A DNA stretch of 12,250 bases from Syntrophomonadaceae bacterium (GTDB lineage: Bacteria > Bacillota_D > Dethiobacteria > DTU022 > UBA8154), in contig SKMY01000080.1 in the NCBI GenBank assembly GCA_007120815.1, forward strand, positions 1 through 12,250. The letters run 5' to 3'. The notes under the pieces were generated by a model. That model saw only the letters and a list, made by a program, of their open reading frames with translations, did no database searches and had not been told where the DNA came from. Shown in pieces: positions 1-6,496 of this stretch (positions within the stretch are counted from its first letter, which is position 1; every line of letters begins with the position of its first letter). A program made the translations under genes and the position numbers.

Positions 1-1653
1 AGCCCCGCCGACAATATTAATGTGAAGGTCGTAGTTTTCTATATCCAATCCTGAAATTGATCGCAAAACCGTGGTTGCGTTAAAGACCGAGTCCCTTGCC
101 ATTTTCCCCGCTGCCTCGTTAAATCGGATTTTGCCCCTGCCTTGTTCTGTCGCAGGAAAAGCAACCGCTTCAACTTCCAAAACCGAGCCAAGGTAACCGG
201 AAGCAGCCAGGGCAAGAATTCTGCCGATCTGGGCCGTATCGTTCTTGTTGGGAAATCCCAGGGGAGTCATCCGGTTCCCACGAATAGCTTCCTGAACCAG
301 CTCTGCCGAAATCATGACCGCGTTTTCTTCCGACACGGAGCGATTCGAACGCGTGTTTTTGCCCTGGTTCTCTCTCTTTTCTTTGACGTTCAAGGTGTAA
401 AGGGCCATACCGTAAGCATCGGCCAAAATACTAACAGCCTTTCGGCCTTCACTGGTATAGCGGGCAATGGTATCCGCAGCTTCTTGCATGACGTCTACAT
501 GCAATTTCTCAGCCGCGTTTATGACGATTTTCTTAATATCTTCGGGTGAGAGGGGTTCAAAGTAAACCGCGCTGCACCGGGAACGCAGGGCAGCAGGAAG
601 GTGTTCGGGATGCCGCGTTGTGGCGCCGATTAAAATAAAATCTGCCGGGGCTCCGTCTTCAAATAGCTTATGAACATACTTGGGAACTCGGGTGTCTGAC
701 GGGTCGTAATATGACGAATCAAAGCTAACTTTTTTGTCCTCCAACACTTTCAGAAGCTTATTCTGCAGCAGGTTGTCCATTTCTCCAATTTCATCGATAA
801 ACAATACGCCGGCATGGGCTTCAGTAACCAATCCGGGCTTGGGTTCGGGAATGCCATCATCGCTAAAATCTTTTTTAGCACCCTGGTAAATCGGATCATG
901 AACAGAGCCCAGCAGGGGATTCGTGGTTTCCCGAGGGTCCCACCGCAAGGTGGTCCCATCTACTTCAATAAAGGGCGCATCGGGTTGAAATGGTGTTTGC
1001 TGCATGTCTTTGGCGGCTTGCAGAGCCAGCCGGGCTGCAGCGGTTTTTCCAACACCGGGCGGACCATAAAGAATGATATGTTGAGGGAACGGTGAAGCCA
1101 GTTTGGACATCAACGCCGCAATGCCCGAGTCCTGTCCAATGATTTCAGACAGGGTTGCCGGACGTAAAAATTCCATAGCCGAACGTGAAAGCCCCTTGGA
1201 CCACTTCTTTTCAAGTTGGGCATATTTCTTGAGTGTCTGGGAGTTTTCCGGTCCTGTTTCTTCTTTAAGCAGCTGCTTCCTGACTTCCTGAATGTACTGT
1301 TCGTGTTTTTCCTGGAGTTTGTAGCTAATCTTTTGCTCTATGGATTCGTCCAGGCTTCGCCGGGCCAGGGTTTCGGCAGCGCGATCTTCCAGCTGGATTA
1401 ATATGTCCGGAATATCTTGGAGCCCTGGATCCTTACTCAGTGTCGGATCTTCAAATACCATGCGCTGTAATCCCAGCACGCGCTTTTCTATTTTTTTTGA
1501 ACGGATGTAATTCAATGCTTCAAATTTTGCCGCTTTTAAAACAAGCTTGTCCGCGCCATACATGTCTTTTAAAAGTTTAAAGATAGCGCCGACTTTTTTG
1601 TTCATAGCCTCCCGGGACATGTCCCGTGATTTTTCACAATTTTCCTGCTGCAT
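1..1653 (-). CDS. lonC: LonC-type AAA+ protease (spore-former Lon family), 3' end cut by window edge
   Basis: Reading minus from the ATG at 1653, the frame stays open for 551 codons to the window edge. A helical, charged N-terminal region (about residues 1-160) precedes an AAA+ module with Walker A GPPGVGKT (197-204), Walker B VLFIDE (283-288), a sensor-1-like LIGATT (341-346) and an LRSR arginine-finger region (356-359). The beginning of a Lon S16 protease domain follows (from about 465, ending DLHINIVGGA). The catalytic Ser-Lys pair would lie beyond base 1. LonC proteins in spore formers are soluble Lon relatives without the LonA N-terminal substrate domain, and commonly sit after rplI as here. 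Both nucleotide-binding motifs look intact, so ATP use is plausible. Start is uncertain: in-frame ATGs at 1674, 1653, 1620 and 1605 exist. The 1605 ATG has GGGAGG only 2 nt away, and 1674 lies inside a hairpin. Confidence 0.88.
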   Translation of the reverse strand, partial: MQQENCEKSRDMSREAMNKKVGAIFKLLKDMYGADKLVLKAAKFEALNYIRSKKIEKRVLGLQRMVFEDPTLSKDPGLQDIPDILIQLEDRAAETLARRSLDESIEQKISYKLQEKHEQYIQEVRKQLLKEETGPENSQTLKKYAQLEKKWSKGLSRSAMEFLRPATLSEIIGQDSGIAALMSKLASPFPQHIILYGPPGVGKTAAARLALQAAKDMQQTPFQPDAPFIEVDGTTLRWDPRETTNPLLGSVHDPIYQGAKKDFSDDGIPEPKPGLVTEAHAGVLFIDEIGEMDNLLQNKLLKVLEDKKVSFDSSYYDPSDTRVPKYVHKLFEDGAPADFILIGATTRHPEHLPAALRSRCSAVYFEPLSPEDIKKIVINAAEKLHVDVMQEAADTIARYTSEGRKAVSILADAYGMALYTLNVKEKRENQGKNTRSNRSVSEENAVMISAELVQEAIRGNRMTPLGFPNKNDTAQIGRILALAASGYLGSVLEVEAVAFPATEQGRGKIRFNEAAGKMARDSVFNATTVLRSISGLDIENYDLHINIVGGA

Positions 1654-1661
1654 GATAAAAC

Positions 1662-1700
1662 CAGCCAACACCATGTCGAATTAGTACACGGTGTTGGCTG
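1662..1700 (-). terminator. Long hairpin between rplI and lonC (weak terminator or attenuator)
   Basis: A perfect 11-bp inverted repeat (CAGCCAACACC at 1662-1672, GGTGTTGGCTG at 1690-1700) encloses a 17-nt loop. Read on the minus strand it lies just after the rplI stop and is followed by GTTTTAT, a short U tract. It also covers the 1674 candidate start of lonC, so it could weakly terminate rplI transcripts, limit lonC translation, or protect a processed end. The short U tract argues against a strong terminator. Confidence 0.5.
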
Positions 1701-1714
1701 AGCCTCCTCTCCTA

Positions 1715-2161
1715 CTACGCTTCTGGCTCCACTAGAACCGTTATGCTGGCTGTTATTTCTGGATGTAGTTTAATTAAAACATTGTGTTCACCCAAGGTTT
1801 TTATGGGTTCTTCCAGGGCAATCTTTTTCTTGTCCAGCTGAACCCCGCTTCCAGCCAGCAACGCCACGATATCTGCCGACGTAACCGAGCCAAACAGTTT
1901 TCCGCCTTCACCCGTTTTGGCTTTTATGGTTACCGTTTTGCCTTCAATTTTGTCGGCTACTTTCTTAGCTTCCCCCGACTCTTTTGCTGATTTACGAGCC
2001 CGGGTTTTTTCTTTCATCTCCAGGTCCTTCAGGCGTCCTGGTGTGGCTTCCAAGGCCAGTCCCTTGGGGATCAGATAGTTGCGAGCGTAACCCGAGGTCA
2101 CTTCCTTAATCTCGCCTTTTTGACCCGTGTTGGGAACGTCTTCAATGAAAATGACTTTCAT
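1715..2161 (-). CDS. rplI: 50S ribosomal protein L9 (bL9)
   Basis: The 148-residue product matches bL9 over its full length. It begins MKVIFIEDV and carries the conserved N-domain rRNA-binding stretch [19 protein letters not shown] (about residues 16-34). A long Lys/Glu/Ala-rich connecting helix follows, then a C-terminal domain ending ITVLVEPEA. bL9 binds 23S rRNA near the base of the L1 stalk and helps maintain reading frame. An ATG two codons upstream (2167) is in frame, but AAAGGAG lies only 3 nt before it and about 9 nt before the 2161 ATG, which also gives the family's usual N-terminus. rpsR lies upstream across a 322-bp gap and lonC follows after a hairpin. In many Firmicutes yybS and gdpP/yybT stand between rpsR and rplI. 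They are absent here. Confidence 0.96.
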   Translation of the reverse strand: MKVIFIEDVPNTGQKGEIKEVTSGYARNYLIPKGLALEATPGRLKDLEMKEKTRARKSAKESGEAKKVADKIEGKTVTIKAKTGEGGKLFGSVTSADIVALLAGSGVQLDKKKIALEEPIKTLGEHNVLIKLHPEITASITVLVEPEA

Positions 2162-2483
2162 ACCCATCGACTCCTTTGTTCTCTAATGGTATTAATTCAG
2201 CGGAGAAAAACGTTTTCCTGCCTTATCGGGCACTGCTTTTATCTTCCTGAATAACAAATTAGCGGCAACCCTGTCGAGCCATCGCCAGTTGCCGCCAGCC
2301 GTATAAAAACCGTGTGTTGGTGCAGCCCAACCGGTATTCAAGCCACCGGGGACCACACCACGGGCGGTGCTCTCGCACCCGGTTCAGGGTAGAATTAAAG
2401 AAAAAGCAAACGACACCATCGGGCAGAAAAACCCTTTCCACCCCAGTCGTTTAGGGCTTAACAGAGTCAAGTCTTGGCGGTTA
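2162..2483. other. Intergenic segment rpsR-rplI, palindrome-rich, no gene
   Basis: I find no convincing gene in this 322-bp gap. It contains several inverted repeats: GCGGCAAC (2262-2269) with GTTGCCGC (2288-2295); TTGG (2317-2320) with CCAA (2327-2330); and GGTGC (2366-2370) with GCACC (2375-2379), loop TCTC. On the minus strand just after rpsR, AGCCCT (from 2458) can pair with AGGGTT (ending 2430) and runs into a U tract at 2427-2430, a weak terminator candidate for rpsR. Short open frames here lack a ribosome binding site and resemble no family I know. The segment could be a degenerate mobile or REP-like element, or a structured leader for rplI. Confidence 0.5.
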
Positions 2484-2711
2484 CTACTCGGACGTATAAG
2501 GCAACAAGGCCATCTGGCGCGCCCGTTTAATTGCAACGGTTAACTGCCGTTGATGTCGGGCACAGTTGCCGGATATACGACGAGGCAAAATCTTCCCCCG
2601 CTCTGTGATAAAACGACGCAGTTTTTCACTCTGCTTGTAATCTATAGACTGAATTTTATCGATACAAAAGCTGCATACTTTCTTTTTGCCTTTACGTTTT
2701 TCCCGACGCAT
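2484..2711 (-). CDS. rpsR: 30S ribosomal protein S18 (bS18)
   Basis: The 75-residue product is a full-length bS18. It has a basic N-terminus ([11 protein letters not shown]), then CSFC (residues 13-16) and NCARH (49-53). The Cys pair plus later Cys/His suggests the zinc-binding form of S18. The core [21 protein letters not shown] and the C-terminal [17 protein letters not shown] are typical. S18 pairs with S6 on the 30S platform. AGGA lies about 9 nt before the ATG, a modest ribosome binding site. It belongs with rpsF and ssb, but a 389-bp gap holding a structured repeat separates it from ssb, so it may have its own promoter or reduced read-through. Confidence 0.97.
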   Translation of the reverse strand: MRREKRKGKKKVCSFCIDKIQSIDYKQSEKLRRFITERGKILPRRISGNCARHQRQLTVAIKRARQMALLPYTSE

Positions 2712-2799
2712 CGCGTATGATCCTGCTTCTTCTTACATAAACCTGCAGGATCCTTTTCCCTCCTTTCCTAACTTCTACACTTTATTGTTCAATCTGACA

Positions 2800-3096
2800 G
2801 CCAGGCCCCTTTAGGGCCTTGGGCAGGGGACAGAAATGGGTTTTCTTACCCGATCCACTCAGTTGGAGGAGATCCGCCTTCCCTGTAGCGGCGACTATGT
2901 CAAGCGGCTAAAAGCGCCTGGTGAAGTGAAAACTTAAAGCCGGACCCGGCGGGCATGGGCGCCCGCCGCCTGCAACCCGCAGCAGGACGCTTAAGTTTGC
3001 AGGTCGGCCGACGGGAAGCTTAAACTTAAACCCCCGGCGCTTTTAGGCGAAGAGCAATCGGAGCCGATACCTGGGAGCTGAAACGCCATTCTTTCT
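2800..3096 (+). repeat. Dispersed structured repeat, copy 1 (long form)
   Basis: This segment matches, in opposite orientation, the segment 6831-6986. Exact shared blocks include GGGCCTTGGGCAGGGGA (2814-2830 here), CCTGTAGCGGCGACT (2882-2896), GTCAAGCG (2899-2906) and GGAGCCGATA (3060-3069), with further imperfect identity between and after them (GAAACGC at 3080). Conserved hairpins are visible: GGCCC/GGGCC at the left end with a loop that differs between copies, and GGGT/ACCC around 2838-2851. Between 2906 and 3060 this copy holds 153 nt where the other has 8. No open frame is shared by the copies, so the element is probably non-coding. It fills most of the ssb-rpsR gap and stops 4 bp before the ssb stop codon. 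Confidence 0.75.
2908..3046. repeat. Extra segment in repeat copy 1 bounded by an 11-bp inverted repeat
   Basis: CTAAAAGCGCC (2908-2918) and GGCGCTTTTAG (3036-3046) are exact reverse complements and enclose sequence missing from the second copy. Inside are more nested palindromes: GGCGGGC with GCCCGCC around 2949-2968, and AAACTTAA (about 2929) with TTAAGTTT (about 2991), followed by AGCTTAAACTTAAA. The region could fold as a large branched hairpin. It looks either like a small insertion into an older repeat or like an expanded arm of one RNA or DNA fold. Confidence 0.6.
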
Positions 3097-3100
3097 CATA

Positions 3101-3502
3101 CTAAAAGGGCACGTCATCTTCTTTTACTTCTACATCGTCCCCACCTGCAAAGGGATCATCCGAAAGGCCCGGCCCGCTCCCACGGCGGTCCAAAAACTGG
3201 ACACTTCGAGCAACGACCTCTGCGGCGACTCGACGAATGCCTTCCCTGTCTTCATACGACCGGATTTGAAGGCGTCCTTCAACAGCACATAGACTGCCTT
3301 TTTTTAGATAGTTAGCAATGTTTTCCGCTTGCTTTCTCCAGGCAACGACTCGAATGAAATCCGCCTCTTTTTCGCCTTGCTGGTTTGGAAATGGCCGGTC
3401 AACAGCTATGGTAAAGTTGGTTACCGCAACCCCCTCGGAAGGGGTATACCGCAGCTCAGGATCTTGGGTCAAGCGGCCGATTAAAATCACATTGTTTAAC
3501 AT
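3101..3502 (-). CDS. ssb: Single-stranded DNA-binding protein
   Basis: The 133-residue product carries an N-terminal OB fold ([20 protein letters not shown], then [39 protein letters not shown], about residues 1-105). A short Gly/Asp-rich linker and the acidic tip KEDDVPF (127-133) follow, the docking peptide for replication and repair partners. It coats single-stranded DNA during replication, recombination and repair. At 133 residues it is shorter than most Firmicute SSBs because the linker is compact. GAGGTGAT lies 4-5 nt before the ATG, fixing the start. Position between rpsF and rpsR is the standard arrangement and indicates cotranscription from the rpsF promoter. Confidence 0.97.
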   Translation of the reverse strand: MLNNVILIGRLTQDPELRYTPSEGVAVTNFTIAVDRPFPNQQGEKEADFIRVVAWRKQAENIANYLKKGSLCAVEGRLQIRSYEDREGIRRVAAEVVARSVQFLDRRGSGPGLSDDPFAGGDDVEVKEDDVPF

Positions 3503-3560
3503 GGTATCACCTCAAAACAGTTGGGTCTAACGCCTCAAGATGAGGTTTCAAAGCCCGATT

Positions 3561-3974
3561 TTATTCAGGTTTTTCTTTTGCTTCTTCTTCAACAACGGGT
3601 TCTTCAACTGCAACGGGTTCTTCAACTGCTGCGCCTTCTTCCGGCTTTGCCTCTTTTTCCGTTTTGGGTTCAATAACGACTTTTTCTTCGTCTAACCGCA
3701 GAATCATGTAGCGCAGGTACCCTTCATTCACTTTAAAAAAATGTTCCAGGACAGGAACAATCGAGTGTTCTGCCTGGACATTTATCAACATGTACACGCC
3801 TTCTTTGTAATCATCAATTTCATAAGCAAGACGCCGCTTGCCTACTTTTTTTTGAGAAACAATTTCTCCGCCTGTGCTTTCAATGGTGCTGTTTACCTTC
3901 TCAATTGCGCTCTCAAGAAGTTCTTCGCTATCAAAGTCCGGCTGAATAATGTACATAACCTCGTATATGGCCAT
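3561..3974 (-). CDS. rpsF: 30S ribosomal protein S6 (bS6) with acidic C-terminal extension
   Basis: The product has 137 residues. Residues 1-95 form the S6 ferredoxin-like fold (MAIYEVMYIIQPDF, GKRRLAYEIDDYKEGVYMLI, NEGYLRYMILRLDEE). The last 40 or so are a Glu/Pro/Val/Ala tail with an EEPVAVEEPV pattern. Typical bS6 is about 95-100 residues. S6 binds S18 and 16S rRNA on the platform. The ATG at 3974 is preceded by GGGAGGTGA with good spacing. The frame stays open upstream to 4163, but that part overlaps the promoter and has no S6 similarity. It opens the rpsF-ssb-rpsR operon behind a strong promoter. The encoded acidic tail recalls the glutamate residues that RimK adds to S6 after translation in E. 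coli. That parallel is inference. Confidence 0.96.
   Translation of the reverse strand: MAIYEVMYIIQPDFDSEELLESAIEKVNSTIESTGGEIVSQKKVGKRRLAYEIDDYKEGVYMLINVQAEHSIVPVLEHFFKVNEGYLRYMILRLDEEKVVIEPKTEKEAKPEEGAAVEEPVAVEEPVVEEEAKEKPE
3594..3629 (-). repeat. 18-nt in-frame tandem repeat in the rpsF tail
   Basis: The unit AACGGGTTCTTCAACTGC occurs twice exactly (3594-3611 and 3612-3629), with a partial third unit on the left (TTCTTCAAC at 3585-3593). It keeps the reading frame and encodes the repeated Ala-Val-Glu-Glu-Pro-Val pattern. Such units can change copy number by slippage, so tail length may vary between strains. Confidence 0.85.
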
Positions 3975-3980
3975 CTTTCT

Positions 3981-4029
3981 CACCTCCCTTCGGACTAAAA
4001 CGGCCCCTCTCAGTCGAGAGGGACAGGGA
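3981..4029 (-). promoter_or_regulatory. rpsF leader hairpin, possible S6:S18 autoregulatory element
   Basis: In the rpsF 5' leader a 7-bp stem, CCCTCTC (4005-4011) with GAGAGGG (4016-4022), closes a 4-nt loop. Outside it, AGGGA (4025-4029) can pair with TCCCT (3985-3989), the complement of part of the rpsF ribosome binding site. The fold could therefore hide the start site. Minus-strand CCG trinucleotides lie on the 3' side (4001-4003 and 3991-3993). S6:S18 complexes are known to bind rpsF leaders with a conserved CCG, but the assignment here is inference. Confidence 0.42.
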
Positions 4030-4041
4030 TCATTCGTGGTT

Positions 4042-4070
4042 ATCATAGCATACAACCCCGGGTAAAGCAA
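4042..4070 (-). promoter_or_regulatory. Sigma-A promoter of the rpsF-ssb-rpsR operon
   Basis: On the minus strand a -35 box TTGCTT (4070-4065) is followed after exactly 17 bp by TATGAT (4047-4042), with an upstream TGC giving an extended -10. Transcription would start near 4035 and give a leader of about 60 nt before the rpsF ATG. The promoter lies just past the stop codon of the upstream AI-2E gene, so the ribosomal operon can be driven independently. Confidence 0.72.
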
Positions 4071-4101
4071 CCCTAACAAAATTCCACGGAAAACGACGAA
4101 T

Positions 4102-5163
4102 TTATTTCCCGGGCAATAATGCCTCTTTTTTATTTCTAAAATACTCAAGTAAACTTCTGGCAATGCCGGCCAGGGGGGTCGAAAGGACCATCCCTAAAAA
4201 CCCGGCCAACTGCTGTCCAATGAGCAGGCAAATAATGACGGTAATTGCCTTAAGTTTAACGGCTCGACCCAACAGGAGCGGAGAAAGGACAGCGCCATCC
4301 AACACTTGAACGCTCACGTAAATAAGAACAATCACAAAGGTGGAAGGTGTTAATGGGGAGAAACTCAGCAAAACGGCGGGTATGGCAGCCATGTACGGCC
4401 CAATGTATAAAATAATGTTAAAAACCCCGGCCAAAATGCCCAGAAGAAGCGCATAGGGTGCGCCAAAAAAGTGCAGCAGCAACCCTGTAATGATCCCCAC
4501 AGCGGTACAGCGGACGATATTTCCACGAATATAACTATTAAAGTTTAAATCGATCATCCCGATCATATCCTCTGCCAAACCCTTATATTGATCGGGAACC
4601 AGTTTCATAGCCGTACTGCGAACATTATGAAAATCGTAAAGCAGGTAAAATACAATAAACATAATAAAGAAAATGTCGACCAGCACAGCTACAACAGAAA
4701 GGCTGAACTGGGCAATTTCATCAATTAAAGGCTGAATGTTAGCCGGAAGCTCCATAATGGATTCCATGTATTCCGCACTGATATTAAATGTTGCCAGGTA
4801 ATCAATAAACTCTTCCAGGTAACCCTGAAACTGAAAAATTAAAAAAGGCATGTCACTTAATATATCTTGAACTTCTTGTTGAACAATGGGGAAAATAAGT
4901 CCTATAATGGTCGTAATAACAACCATGAGCAAGATAAAGGTTGTTACAACCGATAGGAAATGAGAAAACCGCAGTTTTGTTTTAAAAAATTCGCTCACCG
5001 GGTAGAGCGCATATACAATAACCAGGCTAATAACCAGGAGCTGGATAACCCAGGATATTTTGTTCACGAACCAGATAAACCCTATAATGAAAAAGACAAC
5101 AAATAATATTTTCAAGTAGCTTTTAAAATCGATGTCGGTTTTTTTTGCGTTCCTTGGCTGCAT
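4102..5163 (-). CDS. AI-2E family (PF01594-type) polytopic membrane transporter
   Basis: The 353-residue product is very hydrophobic, with about eight predicted membrane segments. These include a tandem pair near residues 18-60, one near 70-95, a long soluble stretch at about 96-150, then segments near 150-175, 220-270, 275-300 and 310-340. The layout and motifs such as ILAGVFNIILYIGPYMAAIPAVLLS and the C-terminal GQQLAGFLGMVLSTPLAGI match the AI-2E family. Characterised members include TqsA (AI-2 export) and Na+/H+ antiporters, so the substrate cannot be named from sequence. GAGGG lies 7 nt before the ATG. It follows ychF across a 223-bp gap and precedes the rpsF promoter. Confidence 0.88.
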   Translation of the reverse strand: MQPRNAKKTDIDFKSYLKILFVVFFIIGFIWFVNKISWVIQLLVISLVIVYALYPVSEFFKTKLRFSHFLSVVTTFILLMVVITTIIGLIFPIVQQEVQDILSDMPFLIFQFQGYLEEFIDYLATFNISAEYMESIMELPANIQPLIDEIAQFSLSVVAVLVDIFFIMFIVFYLLYDFHNVRSTAMKLVPDQYKGLAEDMIGMIDLNFNSYIRGNIVRCTAVGIITGLLLHFFGAPYALLLGILAGVFNIILYIGPYMAAIPAVLLSFSPLTPSTFVIVLIYVSVQVLDGAVLSPLLLGRAVKLKAITVIICLLIGQQLAGFLGMVLSTPLAGIARSLLEYFRNKKEALLPGK

Positions 5164-5386
5164 GTAATATCCCTCACATCAATAGTTCGGATACATATTC
5201 CAGTGAAACAGGTTGTTTCTTAACGCCACGGCCCTTTAGGACGGAAACAGGGTATGGAAAACCGTCCAGGCAAGAAAGCGCCACCCACCTAACCGGGGAG
5301 CAGAATGTCGCACAGAAATTCCCCACCTCCCTGCTTTGGTGGTGGGGGTTAAAATATCCGTGCTTTAAATACAACGGCTATATACT
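5164..5386. other. ychF to AI-2E intergenic gap with IS200/IS605-like palindromes
   Basis: No gene is supported here. GGACGG (5239-5244) pairs with CCGTCC (5262-5267). CCCCACC (5321-5327) pairs with GGTGGGG (5341-5347), and alternatively GGGGA (5295-5299) pairs with TCCCC (5320-5324). The A/T-flanked CCCCACC...GGTGGGG hairpin and its purine-rich upstream arm resemble right ends and guide-RNA scaffolds of IS200/IS605 TnpB elements, but no transposase or tnpB is present. A 13-mer CGCCACGGCCCTT (5224-5236) also occurs, on the minus strand, at the outer edge of repeat copy 2 (6974-6986). The segment must hold the AI-2E gene's 5' region. I could not pick a promoter. Confidence 0.4.
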
Positions 5387-6478
5387 CTATGCCTTGAATC
5401 GGAAAAATAGTACATCTCCATCAGTAATAATGTAATCTCTGCCTTCCATTCGAAGCAAGCCCTTTTCTCTGGCAGTTACCAGGCTGCCCGTTTTTATCAG
5501 ATCGTCAGAATGAATGACCTCAGCTGCGATAAAACCCTTCTCCATGTCGCTGTGGACTTTCCCTGCACCTTTTTTTGCCGTGGTGTTTTTTACAACGGAC
5601 CATGCCCTGGCCTCATCACCTTTTACTGTAAAGAACGTAATCAGGCCCAAATAATCATACCCTAGTTTAATCAATCGTTCAAGGCCTGTTTCTTCTAATC
5701 CATATTCTTCCTGAAACAAGGTTTTTTCATCGGGATCCAGCCCTGCAAGCTCTGCCTCCAATAACGCGCAAATAGAAATAGCCGGCGCGTTGTACTTATC
5801 TTGAATTGATTTAGCCACCTGGCATCCCTCAAGCTGGCTGAGTTCGCTTTCATCGGTATTAATGATATAGACCACGGGTTTACTTGAAAGCAGCTGCCAC
5901 CGCTTCACAACGGCCGATTCTTTTGAAGAAACGGCCATGGTTCTCATGGGCAAACCCTGGTTCAAATGTTCAAAGGCCCGCTCGATCAGCGCTTGTTCCG
6001 CCCGGGCCTCTTGATTGTTGGCTTTTACATCATATTCCAGCTTAGCTGTACGTTTTTCCAACGATTCCAGGTCAGCCATATTGAGTTCCATTTGAACAAT
6101 TTCAATATCCCTGTAAGGATCAGGTTCTCCCGGGAGATGAGAAACATCAGGAGATTCAAAGCTCCGAACGACATGAAGCAGCAAGTCCATTTCCCGAATA
6201 TGCCCCAGAAAACGATTTCCCAGCCCTTCTCCACGGCTGGAGCCTTTTATAAGCCCTGCAATGTCCACAACGGTTAATGTAGCCGGGGTCATTTTTTCAC
6301 AGTTGGCTACCCTGGCTAAATCATCTAAACGTGAATCGCTGACCGGAACCACTCCCCAGTTCGGTTCAACAGTGCAAAATGGAAAGTTAGCCGCTTCTAC
6401 GGCCACGCTGGTTAAAGCGGAAAACAGCGTAGACTTTCCAACATTCGGCAACCCGACCAATCCACATTTAAAACCCAT
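5387..6478 (-). CDS. ychF: YchF/OLA1-type P-loop ATPase (ribosome-associated, formerly 'GTP-binding protein')
   Basis: The 363-residue product is full-length YchF. It has P-loop GLPNVGKST (9-17), switch II DIAGLIKGSSRGEGLG (72-87), a helical coiled-coil insertion (about 130-200), NTDE (207-210) in place of the G4 motif NKxD, and a C-terminal TGS domain (about 279-361, ending DVLFFRFKA). The non-canonical G4 is why YchF proteins prefer ATP. They bind ribosomes and act in translation and oxidative-stress responses. AAGGAGG lies about 4 nt before the ATG. It is 18 bp downstream of the DUF951 gene and so cotranscribed with it, an order conserved in Firmicutes near the origin (yyzM-ychF-rpsF in Bacillus). 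Confidence 0.96.
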   Translation of the reverse strand: MGFKCGLVGLPNVGKSTLFSALTSVAVEAANFPFCTVEPNWGVVPVSDSRLDDLARVANCEKMTPATLTVVDIAGLIKGSSRGEGLGNRFLGHIREMDLLLHVVRSFESPDVSHLPGEPDPYRDIEIVQMELNMADLESLEKRTAKLEYDVKANNQEARAEQALIERAFEHLNQGLPMRTMAVSSKESAVVKRWQLLSSKPVVYIINTDESELSQLEGCQVAKSIQDKYNAPAISICALLEAELAGLDPDEKTLFQEEYGLEETGLERLIKLGYDYLGLITFFTVKGDEARAWSVVKNTTAKKGAGKVHSDMEKGFIAAEVIHSDDLIKTGSLVTAREKGLLRMEGRDYIITDGDVLFFRFKA

Positions 6479-6496
6479 GGCGCCTCCTTTTTGGCC

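Noticed and set aside
142..1401. Several plus-strand frames antisense to lonC
   Set aside because: The minus strand is continuously open with LonC motifs throughout. The antisense peptides resemble nothing.
2259..2441. 60-codon open frame on the minus strand between rpsR and rplI
   Set aside because: Cys/Trp/Arg-rich composition, no ribosome binding site, no recognisable family, and it coincides with palindromes.
3975..4163. N-terminal extension of S6 to an upstream ATG at 4163
   Set aside because: It overlaps the promoter and leader, has no ribosome binding site, and S6 proteins begin at the 3974 ATG, which has a strong one.
5230..5350. T-box or metabolite riboswitch upstream of the AI-2E gene
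   Set aside because: GGTGGGTGGCGC on the minus strand faintly recalls the T-box antiterminator, but the specifier stem, AGTA bulge and terminator are not visible, and no known riboswitch core fits.
5145..5435. Plus-strand and minus-strand frames across the ychF to AI-2E gap
   Set aside because: They overlap the ends of well-supported genes and the palindromic segment, with no family similarity or start signal.
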